Assembly: GCA_022494885.1 (NCBI GenBank)
Contig: JAGVSM010001699.1
Span: 1-64,000, forward strand
Origin: Micrasema longulum
Lineage: Eukaryota; Arthropoda; Insecta; Trichoptera; Brachycentridae
Length of the DNA stretch: 64,000 bases
Direction: 5' to 3'
The position numbers were made by a program, and so were the translations under genes. Numbering within the stretch: the first letter of the stretch is position 1; each line of letters starts with the position of its first letter. This document shows, in pieces, positions 1 through 10,535 of the stretch. The notes under the pieces are model-generated. The model was not told the origin of the DNA, made no database searches, and saw only the letters and a list, made by a program, of their open reading frames with translations.

Positions 1-65
1 TTGGTCTTCATGCCTCTTGTATTTTGATAATATATATTTAACGAAGTGAAAAGAATTTTATTTGT
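1..65 (-). CDS. N-terminal edge of a non-LTR retrotransposon ORF2 (partial)
   Basis: Downstream of the ORF1 at 120-1064, a short open frame begins after a TGA at 66-68 and runs off the window edge. Its translation includes IYYQNTRGMK (about 41 to 8), which resembles the opening strand of the apurinic-like endonuclease of Jockey/CR1-type ORF2 proteins (usual form IYYQNxRGLRTK). No ATG precedes this motif in frame, so ORF2 may start by reinitiation or at a codon lost by decay. The rest of endonuclease and reverse transcriptase would lie left of the window. The piece is short; confidence rests on the motif plus its position directly after ORF1. Confidence 0.55.
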
Positions 66-119
66 TCAATTTCATGTACATTTGTTGCATAAGAAATAAG
101 AAGAGAAATCACCTATAAA

Positions 120-1064
120 TTAACTAATAGTATTTAGACAATCTAAACTCTTAATTAAAATAGCTGGAGATGTATCATTCCGTCGAACAAAAATACGACC
201 GTTTCGTGTCCACACATATTTGATATTTTTCTCCTTTGCTTTAATCCTCGTAGCTGCGTGGAGGGTTTTGTTTGAAGGAGAAAGATGTTCACTAATATAT
301 ATAGGAAATTTTGTTCCTCCAATTCCAACGTGCGAAGTATTTAATTTATCTCCTGGGTTTTCCCGGTTAAACTTCATAACACCACCAAGCAGGGCGTCCC
401 TACATTTAGTGCTAGATAGCTTTACGATGACTGAACGAGGTCTATCACTACTTTTGTTTGATTTAGACACCCTAAAGCATGAAAGTATGTCAGAATCATT
501 TAATTTCATTCTGACAGTCCTTCCCAGTTGAGTCACCAAATCAATAAGGTTTTCATTTTTATTTTCCGGAATACACTGCATTTCGATATTATGTTCTCTT
601 GACTGTTGTTCCATCTGTGAGACACGAAAACTCAGCTCTTTGACTGTTGTCACTAGTTCATTATTAACGGTTTTCAGGGAGTTGTTTTCGCCTTCTAGAT
701 TTGTGACCTTAAGTAGTAAGTCATCATATTTTGATGACAGGAAAGAGATAGTTTCCAATATTTTATCGTTCTGATTGAGAATTTTTTCTAGTTTACAATC
801 AATATCCATTTTTTTTTTTCCAGAAGATGTTACGCTTTTCTCCTTAATGGATTCTGTAAAAACTATTGGAGATTTACTGGTACTAGATCGTGGATCATCT
901 ATCTTACACTCATCACATTTCCAGTTGGCTCGATATATTTTAGACATTTTTTTAAACATTTCTGTTGTCGTTCCCACGCATTTGGGGTGTACAGTTAGAT
1001 AACATCGTGCACATTTTAGAGCTTTAACGGGACTTACCGATTGAACACACTTGCTACAGTTCAT
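120..1064 (-). CDS. Non-LTR retrotransposon ORF1 protein, PHD finger + coiled coil + FP-like C-terminal domain
   Basis: Intact 314-residue ORF starting at ATG 1064-1062. Residues 3-53 show a complete zinc-binding Cys4-His-Cys3 pattern of the PHD type (C3, C6, C18, C21, H26, C29, C50, C53). A basic/serine linker follows, then a heptad-like region at roughly 85-155 expected to form a coiled coil. Residues ~155-310 resemble the C-terminal domain shared by insect LINE ORF1 proteins and the baculovirus FP25 family, with segments like FRVSKS, IYISEHLSP and KYVWTRNGRIFVRR. Such proteins bind element RNA as multimers. The lack of stops or frameshifts over 945 bp contrasts with the decayed LINEs elsewhere and suggests a fairly young copy. 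ORF2 begins about 55 bp downstream. Family assignment (CR1/Jockey-like) is inference. Confidence 0.85.
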   Translation of the reverse strand: MNCSKCVQSVSPVKALKCARCYLTVHPKCVGTTTEMFKKMSKIYRANWKCDECKIDDPRSSTSKSPIVFTESIKEKSVTSSGKKKMDIDCKLEKILNQNDKILETISFLSSKYDDLLLKVTNLEGENNSLKTVNNELVTTVKELSFRVSQMEQQSREHNIEMQCIPENKNENLIDLVTQLGRTVRMKLNDSDILSCFRVSKSNKSSDRPRSVIVKLSSTKCRDALLGGVMKFNRENPGDKLNTSHVGIGGTKFPIYISEHLSPSNKTLHAATRIKAKEKNIKYVWTRNGRIFVRRNDTSPAILIKSLDCLNTIS

Positions 1065-1500
1065 TTCGTATTTAAAAAATAAAGAAGCAACTTAAAAATT
1101 GTCTATGATTCCTCAGATATAAATATGCACAATTGTGTAAAAGGTCTATGGTTTTGAGTCTACTATTGGTTATGGTAAAATTTTTGTCTCTGGTTATATT
1201 CGACCAATGAGCGTTAGATTTATGTCTACCAATTGACAGTTCAAAGTTACAACAATACTAATGTCAGTCAAATCACTATATTTTAATCACTTTATATTAT
1301 GTCCCAAGTTGATTTCAAGTCTTGCAAATAACACCACTATTCACTCACAATTTTCGCCAATCAGTAAGATTGTACATTAAATTATTAAGCAGAAAAGTCT
1401 AGCAAATAATTTGTGTTTACTTTAGCCACTTCGGTTACAGTTCTACACAACTCAATTTATCTATGGTGAGAGGATAATTTACTAATTTAATTTAGATAAT
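1065..1500. other. Possible 5' region of the LINE; no gene seen
   Basis: AT-rich sequence upstream of ORF1 on the minus strand. It may include the LINE 5' UTR, but no element boundary or target duplication could be recognised. Confidence 0.3.
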
Positions 1501-1501
1501 T

Positions 1502-1836
1502 ACACAATGTGTAACATTCACCATTCTGCATATGTCTTCAACATCCACATTTCTTCAACTTGTTTGAGTATCCACATTTCAACAATAATTCGTTGACTAA
1601 TGTGAAGTCCAAGAGCTGAAATTTTTATCATGCGGGTGAGATTCATCCGGCTAAAGCAAGCGGCCTAAACTAACCAATGACAAGTCGTAAGCTCTGTTAA
1701 TGCCTAGACTTCCATATTTCTTTCTCAAAAATGTTTTGCCTCTATGTTTCAATAAATGTTAATCTAAATAGATCCTTAGGGAGGAAATCCAGCCAGTCTG
1801 CAAACATTCGGACATCCTCAAAACATAATTGAGTTA
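1502..1836 (+). repeat. Family A dispersed repeat, inverted-halves copy
   Basis: First part (1502-~1665) matches family A in its + orientation (CACTGTGTAACATTC-like, then GCGGGTGAGATTCATCCGGC). The second part (~1670-1836) matches the same family in reverse orientation (CCAATGACAAGTC, GCCTAGACTTC, then GACATCCTCAAAAC). The two halves are therefore joined head to head, as in the copies at 38112-38405 and 50270-50585. Confidence 0.7.
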
Positions 1837-1855
1837 AAATTAAATTAATTAATTA

Positions 1856-1935
1856 ATTTTATTTGTGTAATCACTTTGTAAAGCGCCATTGAGGTATAAC
1901 ATTAAGAAAATCACGCTTTATAAGTTATCCGCATG
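1856..1935 (+). mobile_element. LINE 3' tail (GCGC-hairpin family)
   Basis: Contains the block AATCACTTTGTAAAGCGCC ... GAGGTATAA ... CGCTTTATAAGTTATCC. The same block is at 43700-43770 and follows a recognisable LINE ORF2 C-terminus at 60240-60325. The two GCGC-containing arms can pair in RNA. Confidence 0.6.
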
Positions 1936-2284
1936 TATTTAGCCTTACGTTCCAGGTGCTAGTTCATAAGCATATAATATTACAGGGTAAAACCACCTTT
2001 TTAATCAATAATTCATGTCAACCTTCCTAGAAATCAAACCCCGTGTCTCAAGTATTGGTTAAGCCGATAATTTGTTTCGATATTTCGATGTATGAGAAGA
2101 AGCATATGTGAGTAGATACTGGCTAATTTTGGTTTTGTGAGGTTGCTACGCCTGACGAGACATTTTCGGTTTGGCTACCATGTTTGGCCCGCGCGCTCCT
2201 CTCTTCGCTTCCTCGACTAATTATGTTCGCACGCTTTTTTAATTGAAAAAAGGATTGTCCGATATTTTGGTTAAATTTTATACT

Positions 2285-2413
2285 TCACTTAAACTCGCAC
2301 AACGCTGCAAATTTATCATCAATCCATCGCCGTTCATCATCATCCACCGCCTCCAGACGAAATTGTGTGCCTGCAGTGTTCCTGATCACCTTAACCTTAT
2401 TTAACCTTATCTT
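2285..2413 (-). other. Short GC-richer open frame of unknown origin
   Basis: A 42-codon frame with a protein-like composition (segments FRLEAVDDDERRW and DDKFAALCEF before the stop at 2287-2285) in an otherwise AT-rich area. I do not recognise it. It could be the tail of a retrotransposon ORF or a terminal host exon. No convincing acceptor site was found upstream. Confidence 0.25.
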
Positions 2414-2634
2414 TTATTTCTTTCTTTTTTTATTTACATTTTTTAGATCTTAATTTTAATGGGTACTTTCACTTTTTTTATTATTATTTTTGTTTTTTTC
2501 TGTAGATATGTATTGAAAATTTTGATTTCCATTGCCTTTTTATATCTTGTTATTTTTTTATTTTATTTTTATTTATTATTTACATAGAATATTACATTTT
2601 TATTATTTTTTAAAACATTTTTAAAGTAGATTTT

Positions 2635-2690
2635 TTTTTTACAGGACTCACCAAGCCAATTAATATGGCTTGTCGGTAAAGATACTTTAC
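2635..2690 (-). mobile_element. LINE-type 3' end with hairpin
   Basis: After a T-run, CACCAAGCCA ... TGGCTTGTCGGT forms an imperfect stem. A matching unit (CACCAAGCCACTTTCTGTAGC, then TTGTTGGTG) follows a T-run at 57825-57862, also in minus sense. Confidence 0.45.
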
Positions 2691-2946
2691 ATTAAATCAT
2701 ATGATAACACTACATAGTTGTATAATAATAATTACTACGAACTGAAATATAAGGAGCGAAAAATAGTATTTATAATTTTTACTTTTGAAGAAATATTTAG
2801 AAAAATGTAAAGAAAGTAAAAAATAAGTGAATGATAACGCGTTTATAAAATGAAAAATAAATACAGAACCGGAGTACCAAAATTCAAAACAGAAGTGTGT
2901 ACATATTGAATAGGCACAAAGCATTTTATTAAAAACATTATTTCTT

Positions 2947-3092
2947 AACGTATCCATATCTATATCTAAGTTTATGTCTATATCACATCCACATCCATAT
3001 CCATATACCTGTACATTCACACATACATATCCATACATACATATTTACACATACATACATATGAACATACATATACACACATAAATATCCAT
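2947..3092. repeat. Degenerate CATA/CATATC simple repeat
   Basis: Runs of CATATCCATATC, ACATCC and ACATACAT interleave over about 145 bp. Confidence 0.8.
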
Positions 3093-3639
3093 GAGAATAT
3101 TACATAATTATGAATTCTGTTTTATATATATCTTTATCTACAAATATTCAATTTTTTAAACATATAAACTCCTGATGGAATAGCCAGTCTATTATTTTGC
3201 CCTTGTCAGGTTTGGTTCACCAATTTCCGTAACAGCGTGAGCTGATCGCCGACAAGGAAGAGGACTCAAAACCAGATTAGTTAGTGTTATTACATGTTGA
3301 ATTTCTCTGGTCTGCGTTCATTTCTAATAGGTTGTTGGCTGCATCTACTAGCTCATATTGTCAGTTTTTTTAATATATATAAATATATATATATATATAC
3401 AATATGTGTGGACCCCTGTACGTGTCATGTACAAGGCTAAGATACTCGGAAAAAATCGTTTTTGTTTGTTTTGGAAATGGGATGTTCGATCACTGATTTT
3501 GGTTTATTACATTTATGAGTACAATCACCATTGTTGTATAGTCCAAAAACCTTAGCGCGTGATAACTACTTTAAATGACAATGTGGAAATCTCTTAACAA
3601 TATTCCATCTTTACTGCATTCTGCTTCAAGATTATGGCG

Positions 3640-3860
3640 TTATTAACTGAAAAATGGGCACTGAAATACCAGATGTTCGATACTCTGGGAAGAAATATCA
3701 TCGCATGGACAATAGTCATCATTCCTTAACTTAAACCTATATAGGTAACTTCTCATAGCTCCGTGTACGGTAAAAATTTGGGTCGTTTCGAAAGTACTTT
3801 GATGATGATGACGGAAGTTTGCTGCATCAGCCAGCGTTGGGAAAAACATTTTAGTGATTT
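3640..3860 (-). pseudogene. LINE RNase H C-terminal fragment
   Basis: A minus-strand frame reads TVHGAMRSYLYRFKL, then DDYCPCD, then IEHLVFQCPFF. This matches the end of LINE-encoded RNase H domains (TGHG-x-FxSYLxRF ... CPCG ... EHxLFxCPxF). Only the last ~65 residues remain. A second overlapping minus frame upstream suggests a frameshift. The order of motifs and their spacing fit R1/I-type or Jockey-type ORF2 proteins with an RNase H domain. Confidence 0.7.
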
Positions 3861-3861
3861 T

Positions 3862-5440
3862 ACCTGTAGAAGAAGCGCGGTAATGAGTATCAATGTATTA
3901 TACGCCATGGGAAATTGTATTTTTAAAACGATCAAGTGAATCTATTTACACGATTCACCAAGTATGGAAAGCAAATGCGGCAACAACTACACTACGAGGC
4001 CGACTTTCATATCTACACTTAATTTTACTTTTAAGGATTTTTACCTGAAATTGGAAAACAGGTCACTGTACTTTTATCAACAATTTGAAAAAATGAGTGG
4101 TATATAAACATAATGTAGGCATTTAGTATTATACTTTAATTATAAAACAAAACTTTGATATAACTGGTTAGATTGTTCTGCTATCGAGCAGCTACTGCTC
4201 TGAAAAAGGAGGCAAAAAAAAGAATATAGAAAAACACTAGAATATTTTATTTGGAAACGTTCTTTTACGCACACATAAACGTTTATTGAATATTTAAATG
4301 AACCCTAGTTAAATATATTGAATAAATAAGGAAAGTGAATTCCTTACTGACTAGGTAAATTTGTATTTCCCATACATCCAATTTTTTTTTATATATATAT
4401 AAGTCTCGAGTTAGATTTTAAAAAAATATAAATTAAAATCTTAATGCCCCAGACACAAACTAGCTGGCCACTAGATATTCTATATAATTACACAGTCTCA
4501 TATTCAACATATATTTTTCACAAATTCAATTCAAACTGACGTGCGTCCAGCTCGAAGTACTTCTAAGAATTGAAAAAAAAAAAAGAATTATGACAGCGCG
4601 CCGGCAATACGCAAACTTCCATTTTTATATGCATATAAACGGCTCCAGTATTTCGAAATATTCCCAACGTTTTATTGAATTACAGTGAAAATTGAATAAA
4701 TTTTAATTGGTTGTAATGCAATAAGATAAAGTACTATTTAACGTATTTTAACTGGGTTTGCGAAATGATTTTTTAATAAAATGTCCGTTACAGGCACACG
4801 GAGCATGACAAGAAATGGAATTTCGTTGGTATTCACGTAGGCATTTATTTTTCATGGAATTTAAAGAATTCAAATTTTAGATTGCGATCACTGTATCCAC
4901 CTTAAATATTTACATAATTTTTCGGATCAATTTAACAGTTCAATTGTCAGTAATTTTATTCTACTGGAATGATGTTTCTAATATGTAAACATTAATGTTA
5001 ATATTCAAACTTCATATGAGCTTTATTTTGATTCAAAGAGTTATTTCAGAGAATTAATAATAAAAGGTTTGACGAAGAATGTTACAATACTTAGTAAGAA
5101 TAAATACATATACAGAAAAAGGATCCAGTTTGTTTTCATGTTGAATTGAGAAAATCTTATTTTTACAAAGCCATTTAAAAACTCCCATGCTATATATGTA
5201 TGGAGGTTTTTTATTTAAGAAAATACCTTAATGCTTTGAAACATTCAATCCGTGGAGTTTCTATAGAAAACATATAAAGTTCAAAAGAAACATGTTTACT
5301 TTGATCCTGTTAGAAAACTTTAATTTTCATTACAATTTATTACGATTTTTATACCATACCTATATTTTTTAAACATCAAACAGTATTTTCACCCATGAAA
5401 ACAAAAAGCTCTTTTATACGTAACTAGTAAAAAACAGTCA
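3862..5440. other. AT-rich stretch, nothing recognised
   Basis: No coding signal, repeat structure or element end could be identified on either strand. Confidence 0.5.
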
Positions 5441-5449
5441 GCTGTTGTC

Positions 5450-5560
5450 GACTCTTACAGGCTAGAAAATTCGACCTTCGTATCATCGGCCCTTCGGGCC
5501 TCGGTTTTCGGACACCTTGAATTATCGCCCCTTTGGGCCTTACAATTTATTTTTGTTCGG
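5450..5560. other. GC island with two short hairpins
   Basis: TCGGCCCTTCGGGCCTCGG and, about 55 bp on, CGCCCCTTTGGGCCT form GC-rich palindromes within very AT-rich DNA. Confidence 0.4.
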
Positions 5561-5910
5561 AACAATCAAAATGCAATAAAGAAGAATCTGTGACTAAAAA
5601 TAATGCTACCAAAACTACACAAAACGATCCGTTGGTCTATGGGGACGTAGCTTCGTTATTCTGTTTTAATTGTATAACAGTAGAATGTTTTATTATTTAA
5701 TTTTGTTTTTTACATTTATTTTTGAATTGCTTAAACTTTTTACTGAATATGCCGTATAATTTTTAGGTTAACTTTTTGAATTTAATTTTTGGGTTTAATT
5801 TTTTTTTATAAATCTTGGAAAAATACGGAAATTTATGTTTAAAAAAAAAAAAAAGTTTTAAGCTAAATATATTAGTTTTAAAGTTTTTTTTTAAAGGCAG
5901 ATTTGCCGTA

Positions 5911-5912
<2 letters not shown>

Positions 5913-5941
<29 letters not shown>

Positions 5942-6018
5942 TAAAAATAAAAATAAAAATAAAAATAAAAATAAAAATAAAAATAAAAATAAAAATAAAA
6001 ATAAAAATAAAAATAAAA
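5913..6018. repeat. Hexanucleotide microsatellite (AAAAAT)n
   Basis: About 17 uninterrupted AAAAAT units. Read through, it gives an artefactual KI/IF dipeptide repeat on the two strands. Confidence 0.95.
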
Positions 6019-6343
6019 TTAAAATACAATAATTTTAATTAATTTTGTTGGTATTTTTTCAGGATGAAAAGTATCTAGGAATAAAAAATAATAAAATTCC
6101 ATCGACGAAACAATCATTTATACAAAAAAGGTCCAAACACGTGTCAGTAAAAAATTATAATACGCTTACCAAAGTAATAAATTTTATCAAAAAAAAAACA
6201 AGAATGTTAAATGTTTCTAATAAATATATGTTTCTATAACACAAACGAGTACTTGGAAGATGCAATTGAACAAATTAAAATGCTTTAAATTTAAATAATG
6301 TAAGCAATAGACACCATCAATAATGCACTAGTTTACATATGAG

Positions 6344-6683
6344 GAGATAATTATGATACAGTGATAAATAAATTTAATTACGATTGACTGACTGACTGAC
6401 AGACTCGTTATGTGTTTGTTGTCAAATAAAACAAAATGGTTGCTAACCAACAAACGTACATCGCTTGCGTTCTATGAAACAAAGTGATAGGGCTTCTCTC
6501 TAGGTTACGCATTATTACTCTGAGATCGTAGCCCAGTCAAATAAGATTAAAAAGGGCAATCGGTGGAATAAAAATCTAGAGTTTTGGAAATGGTCGTAAA
6601 CGCTTCCTGATGACTTGGGTTGATGTGTCAAAAGATATCACGAGATAATTATGATACAGTGATAAATAAAATTAATAACGATT
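6344..6683. repeat. 42-bp direct repeats 298 bp apart
   Basis: GAGATAATTATGATACAGTG starts at 6344 and again at 6642; both copies continue in parallel for about 42 bp with few differences. The 256 bp between them contain no ORF. This may be a recombination duplication or a small element with direct terminal repeats. Confidence 0.6.
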
Positions 6684-6689
6684 AAGGAA

Positions 6690-7432
6690 ATTTATCAAAA
6701 TGGTAAATAAATTTAAATTAAATATACCAAAAACAAAATATATTAGTATTGGGAGAAAAATAATACCCCAGGGTTACAATATCAATAATGATAATTTGAA
6801 TATAAATTATGTGGACGAAATAAAGTATCTCGGGGTCTACTTGGATAGATATTTTTATTTTTAAAAAATACTCAATATCTAACAAAAAAAATTCATTCAT
6901 GGGAAGATTACGAAATGTAATAGATTTAAAAAGTTGTATTCTTATATATAAAACAATGATATGTTCACACATTAATTACTGTTCTTCCTTTCTTGTTTTA
7001 TGTAAAAGGAGAAAATCAAAATATACAAATTCTTCAAAATAAGGCAATGAGGATTATACTCAAAAGAAACATCTATTCATATGTAGAAAGAATGCACAAA
7101 GAAATTGGCTTGCTCACAGTAAAGCAACAAATTAAATATAATGTGGCAATTTTTATACATAAAATAATTAAGGGGATGTATAAAATAAATACAAATAAAA
7201 ATTTAACCAACAATGTCATACATATGAAACAAGGGGTAAAAAAAAAAAAAGATTACCAATGAGGAAAAAAAAAGAATCCCAAAACTCATTGTACATGGGA
7301 TTGAAGCTGTATAATTAGTTACCTGAAGAAATAAAGGAAATAGAAAAAATTGAAATATTTATAAAAGTTTATTTTATTTCTTAAGATGTTATGAACTAAC
7401 TTAATAAAGCATAAATAAATAAATAAATAATG
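6690..7432 (+). pseudogene. LINE ORF2 reverse-transcriptase C-terminal fragment with A-rich tail
   Basis: Frameshifted plus-strand frames read IPKTKYISIGRKI, VDEIKYLGVYLDR, then ILQNKAMRIILKRN and VKQQIKYNVAIFIHKIIKG. These are the usual order after the YADD motif: thumb, then the 'IQNKAxRIIL' segment. It ends in AAATAAATAAATAAAT at 7412-7428, a simple 3' tail. Several stops and shifts make it non-functional. The sequence at 60783-61199 is a less decayed relative. Confidence 0.75.
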
Positions 7433-7510
7433 TAATGTTTTTGTGTAATCTTAACTTTTTATTTATTTACTATATTGAATAAAGATTAAATATTTATTTT
7501 TTTGTAGCTT

Positions 7511-7660
7511 GTGACCATTTGGCTGACCACCAACACTTTGGCTATCTCGTCGCAAAAAATCACGTCGATCAGTCACTCCATTGTAGTTGTTGAAAGTAAC
7601 ACAAACGAACAGACAAATGCACTTTCGCAAATATTTTTTTTACCCATTCAAAATCTAGAT
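7511..7660 (-). repeat. Dispersed repeat (GCGAAAGTG...GTTTGTTTGTG type)
   Basis: In minus sense it reads GCGAAAGTGCATTTGTCTG ... GAGTGACTGATCGACGTGA ... TTGCGACGAGATAGCC. A plus-strand relative at 17305-17400 reads GCGAAAGTGTGCTTGTTTG ... GAGCGATCGACTGACA ... TTTGCATAGGGATAGCC. The class was not determined. Confidence 0.5.
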
Positions 7661-7719
7661 CGCGCCAAACTAATAATAAATAATAGTTTATGGGCGCGTT
7701 TCTTACACAAATAACCTAA

Positions 7720-8230
7720 AATTTCTCAATGTTTAAATTACGTTTATTTTAATACCCATAATGTACAATAAAATATGTTACATGGCGCATAATTTATCAT
7801 TTCAATTAGCTTATGACAGCAAGACCTAAAAATGCGATATTTTTCTTTTTAAAATATAATCGATAAAATTAAAATTCCTATGTATTTAAATATTCGATTG
7901 AATTTTGAAATAACCGATAATTTACAGTCACTAGCAAAATAATTTTGAATCTTGTATTTGAATTTTCATGAAACGGTACAAAGATACGAATTGTATCGTT
8001 TTATTCATTTGTTTTTAATTATTTGGTAAAATGAGCAAGCTATTCGATTATGATAATTGCAAATCCTATTTATTACAACGAGCAATATTTCCGCTTAGTT
8101 GATAAATTAGAATTGATTCTTTGCCGAATTCGCAGAGTTGTAAAACCTTTCATCCAAAGATGCAAATAACGGGTTGCGGTAAGTGAATAAATGTCGATAG
8201 CTGAATTACAAATTTAGTTCTTTAAATAGT
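7720..8230. other. AT-rich stretch, nothing recognised
   Basis: No gene or element was recognised here. Confidence 0.5.
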
Positions 8231-8283
8231 TATTTTTACTTTTTACATTTAAAATTTACTGTAGGAAAAAACTAAACGGTTTA

Positions 8284-8607
8284 AGAATGAGAGCAAAAAG
8301 GGATAATTTAACTGTTTACTCTTTTTTGTATGCTGATGACACCGTGCTTTTTCTGGAAGCTGCCCGAAGGAGCTCTCTGAAATCTGCTAGCCTTAGCATC
8401 TTAGTGTTGAAAGAAAGTAATCCAGAAGAGAGGGAAATGAATTCTTCACTGACTGGGATTAAATTGATTGGACATGATCAATTCGCCGAAATGATTACAA
8501 AACTTTTTAAAAGCCTTGAAATTCTTTTTAGAAGCCACCAGATCTGTATAGGAGCTATCTTCAGTTTAAACTGTGCACATATTCATAACAAAAAAGATAT
8601 ATATTGA
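8284..8607 (+). pseudogene. LINE reverse-transcriptase palm fragment joined to family E repeat
   Basis: The frame gives VYSFLYADDTVLFLEA, the YADD catalytic motif of a LINE reverse transcriptase. From ~8354 the DNA matches, in reverse, the 221-bp insert at 14809-15029 (shared GAGCTCTCTGAAATCTG and CTTAGCATCTT blocks, up to TCCAGAAG). The match ends near 8445. The frame stays open for 106 residues, but only the first part is RT-like. Confidence 0.6.
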
Positions 8608-9020
8608 TTATTGAAGAGAGTCTTCTTGGATACAAATAAAAAATTACACCATTAAGTCAATAATATACACTGTGCATATATGGCGAGCAGCTTTGGCAGA
8701 TTTGTTCTCTTGAATGAACGTGAACAAAATTAGGTGTCAAAAATGCTCACATTCGTCGACTTGACATTCCATTTTAAAGGCTCTTAATAAAAAAAGAATA
8801 TGTTTAACTTAAAAGCAAACATGATGTCTTGTAGATCTGAAAATTTCCTTTTAAACTTAAGCACTTTGTTTAATTTTTGTTGCTCATTTTTAAATTGGGA
8901 TAAAAACAGATACAACTTAAGTTAACACATTATATGTAACTGATCTTTCCGGCTGTTTGTTATAAATGAAAAAAATATAAATTCACTGTTTTTCAAAATA
9001 GGTCACTATTATTAAGTCTG

Positions 9021-9290
9021 TCTGCCTCGTGGTGTAGTGGCAAGCGCGTTTGCTTATCAAGCAAAAGGTGTCGGGTTCGACTCTCAACATGGTTGATATA
9101 AAATATTTATTTAAAAGGGTGTTTTTACATTAGAATATTTCGTAATCCCTGGACTAGTACCTGAAGCGTTTGATTGATCATCTTACCTTCATGTAACATA
9201 AATGATCAAGATACGCTGCAATCGGTGTACCGATGCAGTGCCCTATGCACTATTAGGTGTGGAAAGATAATGATAATGATTATCAAATCG
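9021..9290 (+). mobile_element. SINE1 copy, tRNA-derived
   Basis: The head (9021-~9098) has a box A-like TGGTGTAGTGG and box B GGTTCGACTC, as expected for an RNA polymerase III promoter. The body has the family blocks CCCTGGACTAGTACCTGAAG, GATCATCTTACCTTCATG and TGCACTATTAGGTG. The end is a GATAATGATAATGATTAT tail. It is non-coding and depends on LINE machinery for movement (established for SINEs). Confidence 0.85.
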
Positions 9291-9351
9291 TTATCTATAA
9301 AAATCTCCACCAATAAAATTGGCATGATGGGATTTTAGATCCTAAAACTTA

Positions 9352-9516
9352 TGATGATTATGATAAAATTATAAATAAACTTATCAATTAAACTTCTTGG
9401 TTTAATTTTACTTTTTATTATTTTGACTAACGAGCGCTTTTGGTCAAAATAATAAAAAGTAAAACTAAATCAAGAAATTTCATTGATAAGTTTATTTATA
9501 ATTTTATCATAATCGT
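9352..9516. mobile_element. Foldback MITE (about 165 bp)
   Basis: Two arms of about 73 bp, beginning GATTATGATAAAATTATAAA and ending with its reverse complement, flank the loop TAACGAGCGCTTTTG. A half copy with the same loop motif (AACGAGCGCTTTCG) lies at 17103-17195. Confidence 0.85.
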
Positions 9517-9606
9517 TAACTATGGAGTTTTATCAAGAAATATATTAAAAAAAACATCAATATTACCTAAAATTTATATATGTGATTGTTTCTTAACTAA
9601 CTAACT

Positions 9607-9925
9607 AACTACTAACTAACCCATCTCGCCATTTCCCCGGAGGGGTAGGCAGAGAGGATAGAACGCCACACCACTCTGTCCTGGCACACTTTCTTTGCTT
9701 CCTTCACATTCATACATCTTCTCATGTACGCACGTCGATTATTCCGACTTTTCACATGACCACTTTCAAGAATTTGTTGTACTTGATCATGCCATGTCTT
9801 TCTCGGCCTTCCTTGACTTCTACAACCAGACACATTCGCATCATAAATCTTTTTAGCCGTTCTTTCATCATTCATTCGCTCCACACTTTTTAGCCGTTCT
9901 TTCATCATTCATTGTTTCTTAATAT
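9607..9925 (-). pseudogene. LINE-R ORF2 C-terminus
   Basis: The minus frame carries ERMNDERTAKKIYDANVSG, RGRPRKTWHDQV-like, SRNNRRAYMRRCMNV and WRSILSAYPSGEMA. These match the C-terminal zinc-finger-less tail seen in the larger LINE at 51267-53085 and at 27541-28010. A 33-bp direct duplication at 9860-9925 repeats TTTAGCCGTTCTTTCATC. It is preceded on the plus strand by a short (CTAA)n run. Confidence 0.8.
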
Positions 9926-9956
9926 TTAATAATAAATTGAATGGAATATTGAATTG

Positions 9957-10115
9957 GGTTGTAGTTCCATGGCTAGCGTCTTGAGCGCATGGCTCAAAGG
10001 TCCGTGGTTCGAATTCCACTCTACCCCAATTTGATTCTTATTTTTTAATAGCGATTTATTTACAACTCGTCAAAAATCCCCCTGAAAATGAAATATTGGG
10101 TAAATCATAAAAACA
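9957..10115 (+). mobile_element. SINE2 copy, tRNA-derived
   Basis: The head GGGTTGTAGTTCCATGGCTA ... GGTTCGAATTCC contains box A/B-like blocks. It is followed by the family body ATTTACAACTCG..AAAAATC and AAATATT. Other copies are at 46796-46945 and 63605-63752 (minus), with body fragments at 34104-34195 and 35298-35389. Confidence 0.75.
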
Positions 10116-10424
10116 CTAATATTTCTTTTTAAACCAAAAAGAAAAACATTGAAATGATTTCAAAATTACATCATTAAATTTGTTAAAAATCACTTGGTCA
10201 AGCCAGCTGGTTTCGAATCAGAATGGTTTTTTTTATAGAAATTTAGATCGACTTGATTAAGGTATTTCTAAAAAATGGTTGTATTCTGAAACAGGTATTA
10301 AACAAATATTGTATTTATTTATTATTACAAACGCCGAGAGGGCTTTTTACATGACAGTTTTTTAAGGTTTTTCATTACTGATCAGAAGTCAATATGTAGG
10401 TCTAGTAAAAAAATTAAAAAAATT

Positions 10425-10535
10425 AGTTTGAAAATTTATTTATCTACCCTAACGGATGACGTTCATTTTACAAAAACTATAGATACTTTTTATTCAAACT
10501 CTGTTGTTGATATTAATATTTTTAACATCTTTTAA
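10425..10535 (-). mobile_element. LINE-J 3' untranslated fragment
   Basis: Matches 19000-19110 (TTTATTTAT..ACCCT(A/T)ACGGAT, ACTCTGTTGTT, TTTTTAACATCTTTT/TTTTTTACATCTTTT), where it follows an ORF2 C-terminus on the minus strand. Confidence 0.6.

Noticed and set aside
5763..6042. ORFs encoding long KI/IF dipeptide repeats on both strands
   Set aside because: They are read-through of the (AAAAAT)n microsatellite.
9021..9100. A functional tRNA gene at the SINE1 or SINE2 heads
   Set aside because: The acceptor arms do not pair well, the same body follows each head, and a simple-repeat tail closes SINE1, so these are SINEs.
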